Positions 1 through 9,044 of a DNA stretch of 64,000 nt are shown in pieces (the stretch's first letter is position 1; the number at the start of each line of letters is the position of its first letter). The stretch lies in assembly GCF_001429285.1 (NCBI RefSeq), contig NZ_LMJJ01000013.1:39423-103422 (forward strand). The letters are read 5' to 3'. The translations under genes were made by a program, and so were the position numbers. The notes beneath the pieces were generated by a model. It saw only the letters and a program-made list of their open reading frames with translations, was not told where the DNA came from and did no database searches. Source of the stretch: Ensifer sp. Root278. Its GTDB lineage: Bacteria; Pseudomonadota; Alphaproteobacteria; Rhizobiales; Rhizobiaceae.

Positions 1-214
1 CCTGCGACTTCCACAGTGCCGCCATGCGTGCGGCAAGCGCTGCCCTCAGCGCATAGGAGAAGTTGCGCGCTTCGGCGGGACGAAGGGCCGCCTGGTAGCT
101 CGTCTGGCTCAGGTGCTTCAGCTTTGCCCGCTGTTCGCGCAGCGCCTGAAGGTCGGGGAAGCGATCAAGGCCTAGTACGGTATCGATCACGTCGTTTGTC
201 GATGGAGCGGTCAT
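1..214 (-). CDS. CMD-domain protein, N-terminal part
   Basis: This is the N-terminal 71 residues of a gene that runs off the left edge. It starts at the ATG at 214, and the first residues (MTAPSTNDVIDTVLG) and the following alanine-rich helical stretch resemble CMD (carboxymuconolactone decarboxylase-like/alkylhydroperoxidase) proteins that I recall beside FMO-like and ABC transporter genes in rhizobia. The catalytic Cys-containing part would lie outside the window, so the family call rests on the N-terminus and on context. It follows the flavoprotein gene by 33 bp in the same direction and is probably the last gene of that operon. Confidence 0.6.
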   Translation of the reverse strand, partial: MTAPSTNDVIDTVLGLDRFPDLQALREQRAKLKHLSQTSYQAALRPAEARNFSYALRAALAARMAALWKSQ

Positions 215-247
215 TGGCTTTTCCAGTCGTCTGAAATTCGGAGGGGT

Positions 248-1720
248 TCATGCCGTCTTCTGTGCCGGCGTTGGCGCATCGGCATCGACCCATTCGGTCC
301 CGTCGAGTTCCGGCTTCTCGTAGGCGATGAGCGCTTCCCAATGGTAATCAACGTCACGAATGAAGAGCGAGGCGGCAACACCGCGCGCCAACCACAGGGC
401 GCCCTCGCTAATGGCAGGGATATCGCCGCTGACCTTGCCGACGCTGACGGATGCGCCGTAGTTGAAGCAATGGATATCCATCAGCCAGGGTGCTGCACCC
501 GGCTCCTTCTCGGTGAAGGAGAAGTCTCCGTTCAGCCAGGGGAAGCGCCCAAGTCCGGGGTTCTCCTCGCCTGCCGGCGGCGTATAGCGGTGCTCCCAGC
601 AGGCGATCTGGTCCTGATAGGGCGCTAGCTCGCCGCGGCTCCATGGATCGATGGTGAAACCCGTGCCGAGAATGACGAAATCGGTGCGGAAGACGCGGCC
701 GCTGGTGGTGGTGATGACGACCTCGCCGCCCTCCTCCTTCATCGACCGAATACCGCAGTCGAAGTGGAAATAGGCGTTCGCATGCCGACTGACGCGCAGC
801 GTCGAGTTGTGCGGCGCCGGCGTCTGCTGCTTGGCCGCATAATCCATCAGGCGCCAGCGCCATTCCGGTGAAATCTCGGCAAAACCTGCGGTGACCCCGT
901 AGGAGCCGATGCCCATCAGCTTGTTGACCGTCGGCATCTCCTTGCGGCGGGCGAGAAGGCGCACCTCCCCTGCCCCCTGCTCCAACGCTTCTGCCGCATT
1001 GTCGACCGCCGAAGCGCCGACGCCGATGACGACGACGCGTTTGCCCTTCAGTCGATCGAAGTCGATGTCGTCGGCCGAATGCGCCCAGGAGGTATGCCGC
1101 TCCATGCCCCTGACGAAGTCGGGAATAGTCGGCTCACCCAGACCGTCGCGGCCGGTGGCCATCACCAATTTGCGGGTGACGATCGCAGGCTTTGCCCCAC
1201 CGGCGATTTCAAGTTCCAGCAGCCCGTCGGCGCGCGGCACGACGCGGGTGACGTGCGTGTCGTTCTCGACCGGAATGTCCATCACATCGCGATACCAGCG
1301 CAGATAGTCCATCCACATCGGGCGCGGAATCCGGAACAATTCCTCCCATTCCGCTTCGCCATGGAGTGCCGTGAACCAGGCACGGAAGCTGAGCGAGGCA
1401 ACCCCGAGCGCCGGGCCAAGAAGGATCTTCGGCGAGCGCAGCGTTTCCATGCGTGCGTAGGTTACCCATGGCCCCTCGAAACCCCTGGGCGCACGGTCGA
1501 CGATGCGCAGATTGGCGATGCCGGCGCGCGTCAGGGCATGCCAGGCGACAAGCCCGCACATGCCGCCACCAATGACGACCACATCGCTCACCGGGTCGCC
1601 GGCCGAGGTGGTGACGAGCTTCGACCAATTGGCTGGCGGGTAGTTGAGATAGCTGAGATCCTGCCTTACCCGCGCGTTCAGCTCCGCAAGCCGTTGCTGT
1701 TGTTGTAGATTGTTGATCAT
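248..1720 (-). CDS. FMO-like FAD/NAD(P)-binding oxidoreductase
   Basis: A 490-residue flavoprotein with two Rossmann nucleotide-binding sites: GGGMCG at residues 51-56 for FAD and GVGASA at 233-238 for NAD(P)H. The sequence FVRGMERHTSW just before the second site resembles the flavin-containing monooxygenase fingerprint. I start it at MINNLQ, because the longer reading extends back into the ATPase gene and looks noncoding there. It lies 13 bp after the transporter ATPase gene and shares its operon, so it may oxidise the imported compound, perhaps an amine. The substrate cannot be read from the sequence. Confidence 0.82.
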   Translation of the reverse strand: MINNLQQQQRLAELNARVRQDLSYLNYPPANWSKLVTTSAGDPVSDVVVIGGGMCGLVAWHALTRAGIANLRIVDRAPRGFEGPWVTYARMETLRSPKILLGPALGVASLSFRAWFTALHGEAEWEELFRIPRPMWMDYLRWYRDVMDIPVENDTHVTRVVPRADGLLELEIAGGAKPAIVTRKLVMATGRDGLGEPTIPDFVRGMERHTSWAHSADDIDFDRLKGKRVVVIGVGASAVDNAAEALEQGAGEVRLLARRKEMPTVNKLMGIGSYGVTAGFAEISPEWRWRLMDYAAKQQTPAPHNSTLRVSRHANAYFHFDCGIRSMKEEGGEVVITTTSGRVFRTDFVILGTGFTIDPWSRGELAPYQDQIACWEHRYTPPAGEENPGLGRFPWLNGDFSFTEKEPGAAPWLMDIHCFNYGASVSVGKVSGDIPAISEGALWLARGVAASLFIRDVDYHWEALIAYEKPELDGTEWVDADAPTPAQKTA

Positions 1721-1733
1721 CCCGGTCTCCAGT

Positions 1734-2804
1734 TCAATTCGCCAGCAGGACGGCGTCCCGGTCGCGCCAGCCCACCCACACGTCGTCACCCTCGATATGC
1801 GAAAGCGCGACGGGATCGATCTGGACAAGAAGGCTGCTGCCGTTTTCGAGAGCGACGGTCAGCGTGGTGTGCGCGCCCTTGAAGACACGCTGATCGACGC
1901 GTCCCTTGAGCGCCGGCCGTCCCTCGGGCTTGCTCGACAGGCAGTAAAGCGCCTCCGGCCGAAGCGCCAACGTGGCGCGTTCACCGGGCACGGGCGACGT
2001 CCCGTTCACGTCCGCGTGCACGACATTGCCGCGCCATTCGACAGCAGCGATTCCGTCCGAAACAGAGACGACGGCACCCTCGAGGAAATTGCTCTGGCCG
2101 ATGAAATCCGCGACGAAGCGGCTGCGGGGCCGGGCATAGAGCTCATCGGGGCCGCCCATCTGCTCGATCCTGCCCTTGTTCATCACGACGATGACATCGG
2201 ACATGGTCAGCGCCTCCTCCTGGTCGTGGGTGACGAAGATGAAGGTCTTGCCGGTCTTCTGCTGGATCGATTTCAGCTCGATCTGCATCTGCTGGCGCAG
2301 CTTCGCGTCGAGGGCCGAAAGCGGCTCATCGAGCAGCAGCACGTTCGGATCGGGCGCCAGCGCCCGCATCAGGGCCACGCGCTGGCGCTGTCCCCCGGAG
2401 AGCTGGGCGGGCATGCGCTCGGCATGGTCCTGGAGCGAGACAAGGGAGAGAAGCCCGGTGACCCGTTTGTGGATCGCCGCGTGCTGCATCCCCTTCAATT
2501 CCAGGCCGAAGGCGATGTTGCGGCCGACCGTCAGGTGCGGGAAAAGCGCGTAGTCCTGGAAGACGATATTGACGTTGCGCTTGTTGGGCGGCAGGTGCGA
2601 GATCGGCTTGCCTTCGAGATAGATCTCCCCTGAGGTCGGGCTATCGAAACCGCCGAGCATACGCAGGGTCGTCGACTTGCCGCAGCCGGACGGGCCGAGC
2701 AGCGTGACGAACTGGCCCGGCTCTATCGCCAGGTCGAGATCGTCGACGGCGGTAAGGGCCCCATAGGATTTGTTGACGTTCTTGAAATGGACGACAGGCT
2801 GCAT
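1734..2804 (-). CDS. ABC transporter ATPase, polyamine (PotA) type
   Basis: A 356-residue ATPase that energises the importer encoded upstream. It shows Walker A GPSGCGKST (about 37-45), the Q-loop in VFQDYALFPH (Q83), signature LSGGQRQR (135-142), Walker B LLLDE (156-160) and the switch His in FVTHDQ. The C-terminal 120 residues fit the TOBE domain of PotA/FbpC-type ATPases. The frame stays open far upstream but runs through the permease gene there; the ATG at 2804, 5 bp after the permease stop, is the sensible start. The ligand is probably a polyamine or other small cation, an inference from the family only. Confidence 0.9.
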   Translation of the reverse strand: MQPVVHFKNVNKSYGALTAVDDLDLAIEPGQFVTLLGPSGCGKSTTLRMLGGFDSPTSGEIYLEGKPISHLPPNKRNVNIVFQDYALFPHLTVGRNIAFGLELKGMQHAAIHKRVTGLLSLVSLQDHAERMPAQLSGGQRQRVALMRALAPDPNVLLLDEPLSALDAKLRQQMQIELKSIQQKTGKTFIFVTHDQEEALTMSDVIVVMNKGRIEQMGGPDELYARPRSRFVADFIGQSNFLEGAVVSVSDGIAAVEWRGNVVHADVNGTSPVPGERATLALRPEALYCLSSKPEGRPALKGRVDQRVFKGAHTTLTVALENGSSLLVQIDPVALSHIEGDDVWVGWRDRDAVLLAN

Positions 2805-2809
2805 TCGCG

Positions 2810-3601
2810 TCAGCTCCTGGAACGGCGGGTGAAATGCTCGGCATAGATGCCGATGGCGGTGGTGACGACGAGAACGATCGTTGCCATGGCGTTGATTTCC
2901 GGCGACATGCCCCCTTGCACCTTGGCGAAGATCAGCATGGGCAATGTCGGCTGGTAGCCGCCGAGGAAGAAGGTGCGGACGAAGTCGTCGATGCTGGTCA
3001 GCACGCAGAAGATCATGCCGCCGAAGAGCGCCGGCATCAGATAGGGGATGGTGACGCGGAGGAAGGCGATGAAGGGATCGGCACCGAGATCGCGCGCCGC
3101 ATCCACGAGATTGGCCGGCATCGAGCGCAGCCGCGTCAGCACCATGATGACGACGAAGGGCACGGCATGGACCGTGTGTGCCAGGATGATCGCGAAGGTG
3201 CCGGTCGGAATGTCGACGGTGCGGATGAAGATGCGCATGGAAATGGCGTTGATCAGCCCCGGCACCACGGCGGGCAGACAGGCGAGCGCGAAAATGACCG
3301 CCTTGCCCCAAATGTTTTCCGCCGAAACGAGAAGCGCGATCCAAACGCCGATGATCGTTGCCGAAACGGTGGTGGCGAGCGCGATGCCGATCGAATAGAG
3401 CGAGGCTTCGAGGAACTGCTTATCCTGGACCACCTTGGCGTACCAGGAAAGGGTCCAGTTGCCGATCGGGAAAGCGATGAAGTTCGCGTCCTTGAAGCTC
3501 ATCGCCGTCATCAGCGTCAGCGGCAAGACCAGATAGACGGCGAAGATCCAATAGGACGCGCCGAGCGCTGTTTTGGGGAGATCGTTGAAATAGGTTCGCA
3601 T
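2810..3601 (-). CDS. ABC transporter permease, PotC type
   Basis: A 263-residue inner-membrane permease with about six hydrophobic segments. The cytoplasmic loop that docks on the ATPase is recognisable (LVDAARDLGADPFIAFLRV, about residues 160-180), with the Gly of the EAA motif in place. It lies between the other permease (10 bp gap) and the ATPase (5 bp gap), so the two permeases very likely form the heterodimeric channel. Ligand identity is unknown. Confidence 0.88.
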   Translation of the reverse strand: MRTYFNDLPKTALGASYWIFAVYLVLPLTLMTAMSFKDANFIAFPIGNWTLSWYAKVVQDKQFLEASLYSIGIALATTVSATIIGVWIALLVSAENIWGKAVIFALACLPAVVPGLINAISMRIFIRTVDIPTGTFAIILAHTVHAVPFVVIMVLTRLRSMPANLVDAARDLGADPFIAFLRVTIPYLMPALFGGMIFCVLTSIDDFVRTFFLGGYQPTLPMLIFAKVQGGMSPEINAMATIVLVVTTAIGIYAEHFTRRSRS

Positions 3602-3611
3602 CGGCCCGCCC

Positions 3612-4622
3612 TTACATCAGCCGGACCGAGCGGCCGCCGACGATCCGCATGAAAAGTCCGACGGTCGTCAGCGACACCACGAGCATTATCATCGAGAACG
3701 CAGCGCCTTCCGGCCATTTGTCGTTCGACCCGTGGAACAGCGTCGCGATGACCTCGGGGAAAATGACTGAATTCGGGCCGCCCAGCAGCAGCGGCGCGGC
3801 GAAGACGCCGACGGCGGTCAGATAGACGAGGCTGCAGCCGGAGACGATGCCGTCCTTCGAGAGCGGCAAGATGACCCGGCGGAACCGTTGGAAGGGTCCG
3901 GCACCAAGATCGGCCGCCGCCTGGATCAGCGGTGTCGGGATCTTCTCGATCGCCGAATAGAGCGGCAGGAGCATGTAGAGCGCAAGCAGATAGATGACGC
4001 CGAAGCTCAGCGAAAAGAAGGTGTAGAGCATCGGGATCGGCCGGTCGATGAAGCCGAATTCCCTGAGGAGCACGTTCAGCGCTCCACGATTGGCAAGCAA
4101 CATGATGACCGAAAAGGTACGGATCAGCTCGCCGGCCCAGAAGGGAATGAGCAACAGCAACAATGCCCGCATCCGGTTCTTCGGCTGCACCACCTTCGCG
4201 ACGTAGTAGGCGACGGGATAGACGATCACCAGCGTCGAGATCGTGACCACCGCGGCAAAGACCAGGCTGCGGACGAAGGGCACGAAATAGAGCCGGTCGG
4301 AAAAGAAAAGCCCGTAATTTGCCAGCGTGTACTCGCTGCTCTTGTCGGGTTGCGGCGGATAGTTGGCGAGAAGGCTGATATTGGCCATCTGCAAGATCGG
4401 CCCGATGTGCAGCATGGCGATCCACAGAAGCGGCACGCCCGCAAGCACGGCGAGACGCACACGTCGGCTGTCGACGAGAAGCCCGATCGTGTTGCGATAG
4501 AGTCCCGAACTCGCCGCCCTGCCGATCCATCCGGCGTAGCGCGGTGCCGTCGGCAAACCGACGGATCGCGGTTGCGTTGTCGTATCCAGCATTCTTTTGT
4601 TCCCGGCTCTGGAAGAGTCCAT
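3612..4622 (-). CDS. ABC transporter permease, PotB type
   Basis: A permease of up to 336 residues with a long N-terminal segment, a first membrane helix near residues 55-75 and further helices typical of PotB-like subunits. The coupling loop reads LIQAAADLGAGPFQRFRRV. The start is uncertain: ATG at 4622 gives the longest form, ATG at 4592 (MLDTTTQ) has a slightly better but weak upstream purine stretch. It is followed 10 bp later by the second permease gene. A stem-loop separates it from the binding-protein gene. Confidence 0.85.
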   Translation of the reverse strand: MDSSRAGNKRMLDTTTQPRSVGLPTAPRYAGWIGRAASSGLYRNTIGLLVDSRRVRLAVLAGVPLLWIAMLHIGPILQMANISLLANYPPQPDKSSEYTLANYGLFFSDRLYFVPFVRSLVFAAVVTISTLVIVYPVAYYVAKVVQPKNRMRALLLLLIPFWAGELIRTFSVIMLLANRGALNVLLREFGFIDRPIPMLYTFFSLSFGVIYLLALYMLLPLYSAIEKIPTPLIQAAADLGAGPFQRFRRVILPLSKDGIVSGCSLVYLTAVGVFAAPLLLGGPNSVIFPEVIATLFHGSNDKWPEGAAFSMIMLVVSLTTVGLFMRIVGGRSVRLM

Positions 4623-4630
4623 TTTTTATG

Positions 4631-4656
4631 GGTGACCGGCCGGAAGACCGGTCACC
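4631..4656 (-). promoter_or_regulatory. Intergenic hairpin after binding-protein gene
   Basis: A perfect 9-bp inverted repeat (4631-4639 with 4648-4656, 8-nt loop) lies in the 47-bp gap between the binding-protein gene and the first permease gene. There is no T-run on the minus strand after it, so it is not a classic terminator. Such hairpins downstream of binding-protein genes often stabilise the upstream mRNA or cause partial termination, giving more binding protein than permease. That role is inferred. Confidence 0.55.
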
Positions 4657-4669
4657 CAGAAGGCCGCAG

Positions 4670-5770
4670 TCAGGCTGCCTTGATCTCCGCAGCGGCCTTG
4701 TCGATCATGTCGTTCTTCATGTCGCGGTTGATCGAGCTGAAGAACTGGATGCGTTCGACCTGCTCGGGCGGCAGCGACAGGGCCGCGCGCTCCTTGTCGT
4801 TCAGCACCTTGTCGACCCCGTCGAAGGCCGAAGAGAAGCCGGACTGACGGGTCATCGCCGCGCCGATTTCCGGCGAGGACAGGATCGCATCAAGGAAGGT
4901 GTAGGCGGCGTCCGCGTTCGGCGCGTTGTTGACGACGTTGAACGAATAGAGGAAGCCGAAGGTCCCTTCCTTGGGCACCGAGATCTCGATCGGATGGCCG
5001 TCCATGACGAGCTTGGCGGCCGGCCCGGACCAGGCCTGCGCCAGATAGATGTCCTCGTTGACGAACATCTGCTGCAGCTCGGAGCCCGCATCGTAGTATT
5101 TGCGCACCTTGTCCTTGTGCTGGATCAGGAAGTCACGCGCCTGGTTCGTTGCGGTCTGCGCTACATCGGGCTTGTCGCCATAGGTCACATAGTCGCCGTC
5201 ATTGCCCTGGTAGCGCATGACGATGGAGAGGAAGTCGCTGACGATGTACGACGTCAGGTTCTTGTTCTCGTCATCGAACATGATGCCCCAGCTATCGGAG
5301 GCCTTGGCGTATTCCGTGTTGCGTACGAGACCCTCAAAGCCCGCAAGCAGCGGCACGCCGAAGGTCTTGCCGTCCACGGTGAGCTGCGGCGCACCCTTGT
5401 AGGCGGCGGCAAGCTTGTCCCAGTTCTTGAGCCGCGCGGTGTCGAGGGACGCCAGCAAGTTGGACTTCATGAACTGAGACAGGCGGTGGCCGGTAACGGT
5501 CACGATGTCCGTGGAAGGCGTGGCACCTTCGGCGGTCAGCAGGTTGTACTGCTTTCCCTGGTCGTCGGTCAGCCGGATGCGGACCTCGATGCCCGTATCC
5601 TTCTGGAACTGGTCGATGAAGGACTGCGGTACGAATTTGTCATAGGTCGTGATGTTGACGACCTTACTCTCAGCAAAGGCGGGACGGATGATCGATGGCG
5701 CGGCCAATACGCCTGCGCCCGTCGCCAGCAGTTTCAAAGTCGAGCGGCGGGTTACGTCCAAATTTTTCAT
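4670..5770 (-). CDS. Periplasmic binding protein, PotD type, Tat signal
   Basis: A 366-residue extracellular solute-binding protein. The N-terminus has a twin-arginine-like signal (TRRSTLKLLATGAG, residues 7-20) ending at a likely PAFA cleavage site near residue 33. Its length and sequence fit the spermidine/putrescine-binding family. A clear ribosome binding site (GAGGAG) precedes the ATG at 5770. It lies 23 bp downstream of the LysR gene and is the first transport gene of the operon. Export in folded form through Tat is inferred from the signal. Confidence 0.88.
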   Translation of the reverse strand: MKNLDVTRRSTLKLLATGAGVLAAPSIIRPAFAESKVVNITTYDKFVPQSFIDQFQKDTGIEVRIRLTDDQGKQYNLLTAEGATPSTDIVTVTGHRLSQFMKSNLLASLDTARLKNWDKLAAAYKGAPQLTVDGKTFGVPLLAGFEGLVRNTEYAKASDSWGIMFDDENKNLTSYIVSDFLSIVMRYQGNDGDYVTYGDKPDVAQTATNQARDFLIQHKDKVRKYYDAGSELQQMFVNEDIYLAQAWSGPAAKLVMDGHPIEISVPKEGTFGFLYSFNVVNNAPNADAAYTFLDAILSSPEIGAAMTRQSGFSSAFDGVDKVLNDKERAALSLPPEQVERIQFFSSINRDMKNDMIDKAAAEIKAA

Positions 5771-5793
5771 GTCGTTCTCCTCATTTTACGAGC

Positions 5794-6828
5794 TCAGTTT
5801 TCGTTCTCGGGCGTGTCGAGCTTTTGCTCCCCTTTATTTCGCTGCCGGTTGTCCGACAGCGTGCCATCGCCGGCATTTCGGCCGGCGAAGGTCTTTTCGG
5901 CGATGCGCGCCATCTGTCGCGGATCGTGGACGGTGAAATCCGGCATGCGCTCCGATGCGATCCGCGCGATGCGTTGAACCAGTTCCTGGACGCCGGCCGA
6001 GAGCGGGCGCGAGGCCGCCGACAGGATCGCCCAAAGGAAGGGAATCTCGACATCAAGCGGGCGAACTGCGACGGGCGCCGATTGCAGGCCATAGGCCGTC
6101 GCTGGCTCGATGATCGCGACGCCGAGCCCGAGCGATGCGATCTGCACGGCATTGTTGGCCGCATTGGTCGCGATGACGCGATTGGGCCGCACGCTGGCCG
6201 CCTCCAGTGCTTCATCGACACGGCGGCGCAAACGAAACGGATTGGCCATGGTTATGAGGGTGCGTCCGGCGAGGTCCGCGATCGAAATCACGTCCTTCGC
6301 AGCCAGAGGATCATGCGGCGCTACCGCGGCCACGCAGCGCCCCTCGAAAAACCCCTGCACTTCAAGCCCCGGCTGATCGGCCGGCAGAGAGGTCACGCAG
6401 AAATCCGCAGTGCGCGCGAGCACCGACTGCACGGCCGCTTCCGCCGGCATGCTGCGAAGCTGGATTGTGTGCGGCAGAAAATGCTCGGGTAGTTCCGCAA
6501 GCGCGATCGGGATGATGCCACTCGCAAAAGCCGGCGTTGCGGCGATCTCGATCGGCTCGGGTTCCTTGCCGGCAATCGCCTTGGCTCGATTGCGCAGGTG
6601 GCCGATGCCGCTGAGAAAGCGTTCGGCATCTTCGTGGAAGGCAATCCCCTTGTCGGTCGGGGAGATCTTAGGTCCATTTCGCTCGAACAGCGCAAATCCA
6701 AGCGACGTTTCCAGATCCTGAATAAGCCGCGTCACCTGCGACTGCGATCGGTCAAGCATGCGGGCGGCGCCGGTGATGCTGCCTGTCGACATGACTGCGA
6801 GAAAGGCCTCGAGATCGCGAACTTCCAT
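5794..6828 (-). CDS. LysR-family transcriptional regulator
   Basis: A 344-residue LysR regulator. The winged helix-turn-helix is in residues 1-60 (DLEAFLAVMSTGSITGAARM, then SQSQVTRLIQDLE), followed by a linker helix and a substrate-binding domain. Unusually for a LysR protein it lies upstream of, and in the same direction as, the operon it probably controls, with only 23 bp to the binding-protein gene. It may therefore be part of the transcript and autoregulated. The C-terminal tail after about residue 315 is charged and poorly recognisable. Confidence 0.88.
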   Translation of the reverse strand: MEVRDLEAFLAVMSTGSITGAARMLDRSQSQVTRLIQDLETSLGFALFERNGPKISPTDKGIAFHEDAERFLSGIGHLRNRAKAIAGKEPEPIEIAATPAFASGIIPIALAELPEHFLPHTIQLRSMPAEAAVQSVLARTADFCVTSLPADQPGLEVQGFFEGRCVAAVAPHDPLAAKDVISIADLAGRTLITMANPFRLRRRVDEALEAASVRPNRVIATNAANNAVQIASLGLGVAIIEPATAYGLQSAPVAVRPLDVEIPFLWAILSAASRPLSAGVQELVQRIARIASERMPDFTVHDPRQMARIAEKTFAGRNAGDGTLSDNRQRNKGEQKLDTPENEN

Positions 6829-7039
6829 GGATTATCATGCGCTCCATGCATTATGACTGACTCATACTGCATAAAACGCATTCTATGCGCTAGTGACAAA
6901 AGACAAGTTTCTTTGTTGGAGCCGTTCGTAGAAAATCCGATCAGCCGGCTCCTAACGGGACACATCGGCTCTTGGTCCGTTTCAATGACCGTGAGGGCCG
7001 ATCTGCGAGAGCGACGGAAGCGATTGCAGGGAGGGGTTT

Positions 7040-7406
7040 ATGCGTCTCGGTGTTCTCGGCGCGGGTGCGATCGCTTGCGACATGGCGCCTTTCCTCGCCA
7101 AGGCCGGTCATTATCAGTTCGCACAGCTCCTTCGGTACGCTCTATCTGCCGCGGCGGCTGGCACGGAGGGCGTAAGCTTACCCATCAACGTCTGGGGCAT
7201 GACGCTTCTGACCGGCCGTCAGCAAGCTGACCAGCCTTCTCTGCCGCATCGTCGGCCAACCCGCATCGTTGCTCGAGGCCAGCCTGTTCTCGGCGGCGAT
7301 GGGCCGCAATCTCGTGGGCGACAACGACCTTTTGCCCGACCTCGCGCTCGACAAGCTTTCGCCGACGGCACTGATTGCGCTTTGTGAGGAATGGCCGTCC
7401 GCGTAA
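7040..7406 (+). pseudogene. Degenerate coding remnant, family unknown
   Basis: The 6829-7485 gap holds no intact gene. At 7040 a ribosome binding site (GGGAGGGG) and ATG begin a reading frame MRLGVLGAGAIACDMAPFLA that looks like a Rossmann N-terminus, but it soon loses coding character. A different frame from about 7227 to the TAA at 7404-7406 reads like a protein C-terminus (ending LIALCEEWPSA). I read this as a frameshifted or internally deleted gene. I do not recognise the parent family with confidence. Confidence 0.4.
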
Positions 7407-7485
7407 AGCGACCGCCCAAGCGGCGTGCTTTGGTCGGGCGCCCCGGCCGGGCCAGCCGAGACGGCCATAATAACAGACCTTGCGG

Positions 7486-8541
7486 CTATTGCCCGCTCAA
7501 ACGCTCCGCCACCCAATCGGCGACGAGCGGGCGATAGAGCCAAGGGATGTTGTTGCAGACGTGGTTGCCCTCCTCGAATATGTGTAGCCCGGCTCCACGA
7601 GAGCAGATGTCGGCACACTTCGCCGCTTCGGAGGATGGGAAGATCCTGTCACGGCCGCCGTGAAGAATGAGAGCCGGCACAGTTGGCGGAGCGCAGCCCC
7701 TAAGCGTAAAGCAATCCGCGCGCTCGCGGACGTTCTCGCCGCCAAGTGAGAAGCGCATGTTGTCTCGATAGACTTGCGGGAGTTCGCCCCAGAACCCGCC
7801 GAGATCGAAGAAGCCGTTGATGGAGACGATGCCAGCCACGGTCGGGACCGACGCAGCCGCACGCAGGGCGAGAAAACCGCCGAAGGCCATGCCGACGAGG
7901 GCGACCTTTCCCGAAAGTCTCGGATGCGCTTCTACCGACGTGATTGCCGCCTGAACGGCCGGACCGATATCCGGGCGCAACGCTCCCATCGAACGCCCCT
8001 CGCCCTGCCCGGGACCGTCGAGAGACATGGTGGCAACACCGCGGGCATGGAAATGCCGCTCGAATGCCGGAAACTCCTCCTTGGTCGAATCCGAGCCGGG
8101 GATGATCAGCGCCAGCGGATAGCGGCTTTCTCCCTTCGGGATCCGCAGGGACGCCTGCAGGACCCCGCCTTCGAACGGTACAGCGATCATCTCAGCCGGC
8201 GGATCGAGCAAGGGAGCGGCGAGGTGGTAGAGTTGCACCTTCCGAGCGGCTGCCCTCGCCTTGGCTTCAAGGTCTTCGAACGCCATGAACTGTCCGAAAT
8301 GATAGAAAAGGCTCGCGCGGGCATAGGCCTCGCCCGCTGTTAAGTGGCGACCGACAGCAAGAGCCATATCGCCGAGTTCGGCCTGACGCTCGCCCTCTTC
8401 GCTCCAAGTCGAAAGCCATTTTTGCCATACTCCGGCGCGCTCGATCACCGCGCGCGCCGTCACCGACGGTATCCCGGCAACCTCCATGCGCGGGAGCCAG
8501 TGCTCGACGACGCTGGCCAACCGGTTTTCACTCTGCACCAT
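7486..8541 (-). CDS. Alpha/beta hydrolase (FrsA/pseudooxynicotine hydrolase-like)
   Basis: A 351-residue protein with an N-terminal helical region and a C-terminal alpha/beta-hydrolase fold, as in the DUF1100/2,6-dihydroxypseudooxynicotine hydrolase group. The oxyanion region (LIIPGSDSTKEEF), the acid loop (LILHGGRDRIFP) and the His loop (EEGNHVCNN) are present. The nucleophile elbow reads VGMAFGG, so alanine sits where serine is expected. The start at 8541 is set by an excellent ribosome binding site (GGGAGG, 6-nt spacer); longer readings lack one. It is the last gene of the 10-kb catabolic unit and may cleave a C-C or ester bond if active. Confidence 0.8.
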   Translation of the reverse strand: MVQSENRLASVVEHWLPRMEVAGIPSVTARAVIERAGVWQKWLSTWSEEGERQAELGDMALAVGRHLTAGEAYARASLFYHFGQFMAFEDLEAKARAAARKVQLYHLAAPLLDPPAEMIAVPFEGGVLQASLRIPKGESRYPLALIIPGSDSTKEEFPAFERHFHARGVATMSLDGPGQGEGRSMGALRPDIGPAVQAAITSVEAHPRLSGKVALVGMAFGGFLALRAAASVPTVAGIVSINGFFDLGGFWGELPQVYRDNMRFSLGGENVRERADCFTLRGCAPPTVPALILHGGRDRIFPSSEAAKCADICSRGAGLHIFEEGNHVCNNIPWLYRPLVADWVAERLSGQ

Positions 8542-8701
8542 GCACGTCCTCCCGTATGCTGACACGTTCATCGAGCCGACGTCACCGATCACCATTGCTC
8601 CCGGCGCTCGACCGTCGCTGGGGATGCGTGGCTCACGCACCCCCAGCCTGTACCGACCCGATGACCCCATCAATGCTCTCCACCAGTCTTCGGCGACGCT
8701 C

Positions 8702-9034
8702 TCAGGTCGGCATGGCGAGCAGGATGGACGCCGGCGCATTGGTGCGGTTGACGAGCGCGCGCGCCTCGCCGGGTGCCAGCCGGCAACTGTCGAGAAAGCC
8801 GAGCGTGGCGCTCTCGGTGCCGGTTTCGACCGTCACCTCGCCCGCAACGACGATGTAGATCTTTTCGACCGTGGCGTCTTTCAGCGACGTATGGCCGCCA
8901 GGCAGGAGGTGCGACAGGCCGATCCAGATCGTATCGGTCGTCGTCGCCTCCTTTCCCTGAAGCCGCAGACAATGCATGCCGTAATGCTCTGCCGCCTCGT
9001 ATGGCTTGGCGCCGCCATAGCGTGTCACCTGCAT
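8702..9034 (-). CDS. Small cupin-domain protein
   Basis: A 110-residue single-domain cupin. The central part (LLPGGHTSLKDATVEKIYIV followed by AGEVTVETG) matches the beta-barrel core and the Pro-Gly turn pattern. Only one His of the usual metal-binding pair is evident, so metal binding is doubtful. It begins 10 bp after the MDR reductase stop, in the same operon. Small cupins in catabolic operons can be isomerases, decarboxylases or ligand sensors; which applies here cannot be told. Confidence 0.72.
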   Translation of the reverse strand: MQVTRYGGAKPYEAAEHYGMHCLRLQGKEATTTDTIWIGLSHLLPGGHTSLKDATVEKIYIVVAGEVTVETGTESATLGFLDSCRLAPGEARALVNRTNAPASILLAMPT

Positions 9035-9044
9035 CGCCCGCTCC

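Noticed and set aside
1734..3344. Long open frame extending the ATPase N-terminus by about 180 residues
   Set aside because: The extension overlaps the permease gene in another frame, has Arg/His-rich noncoding composition, and ABC ATPases start at the ATG at 2804.
4631..4656. Hairpin considered as a rho-independent terminator
   Set aside because: No T-run follows on the minus strand and the operon clearly continues.
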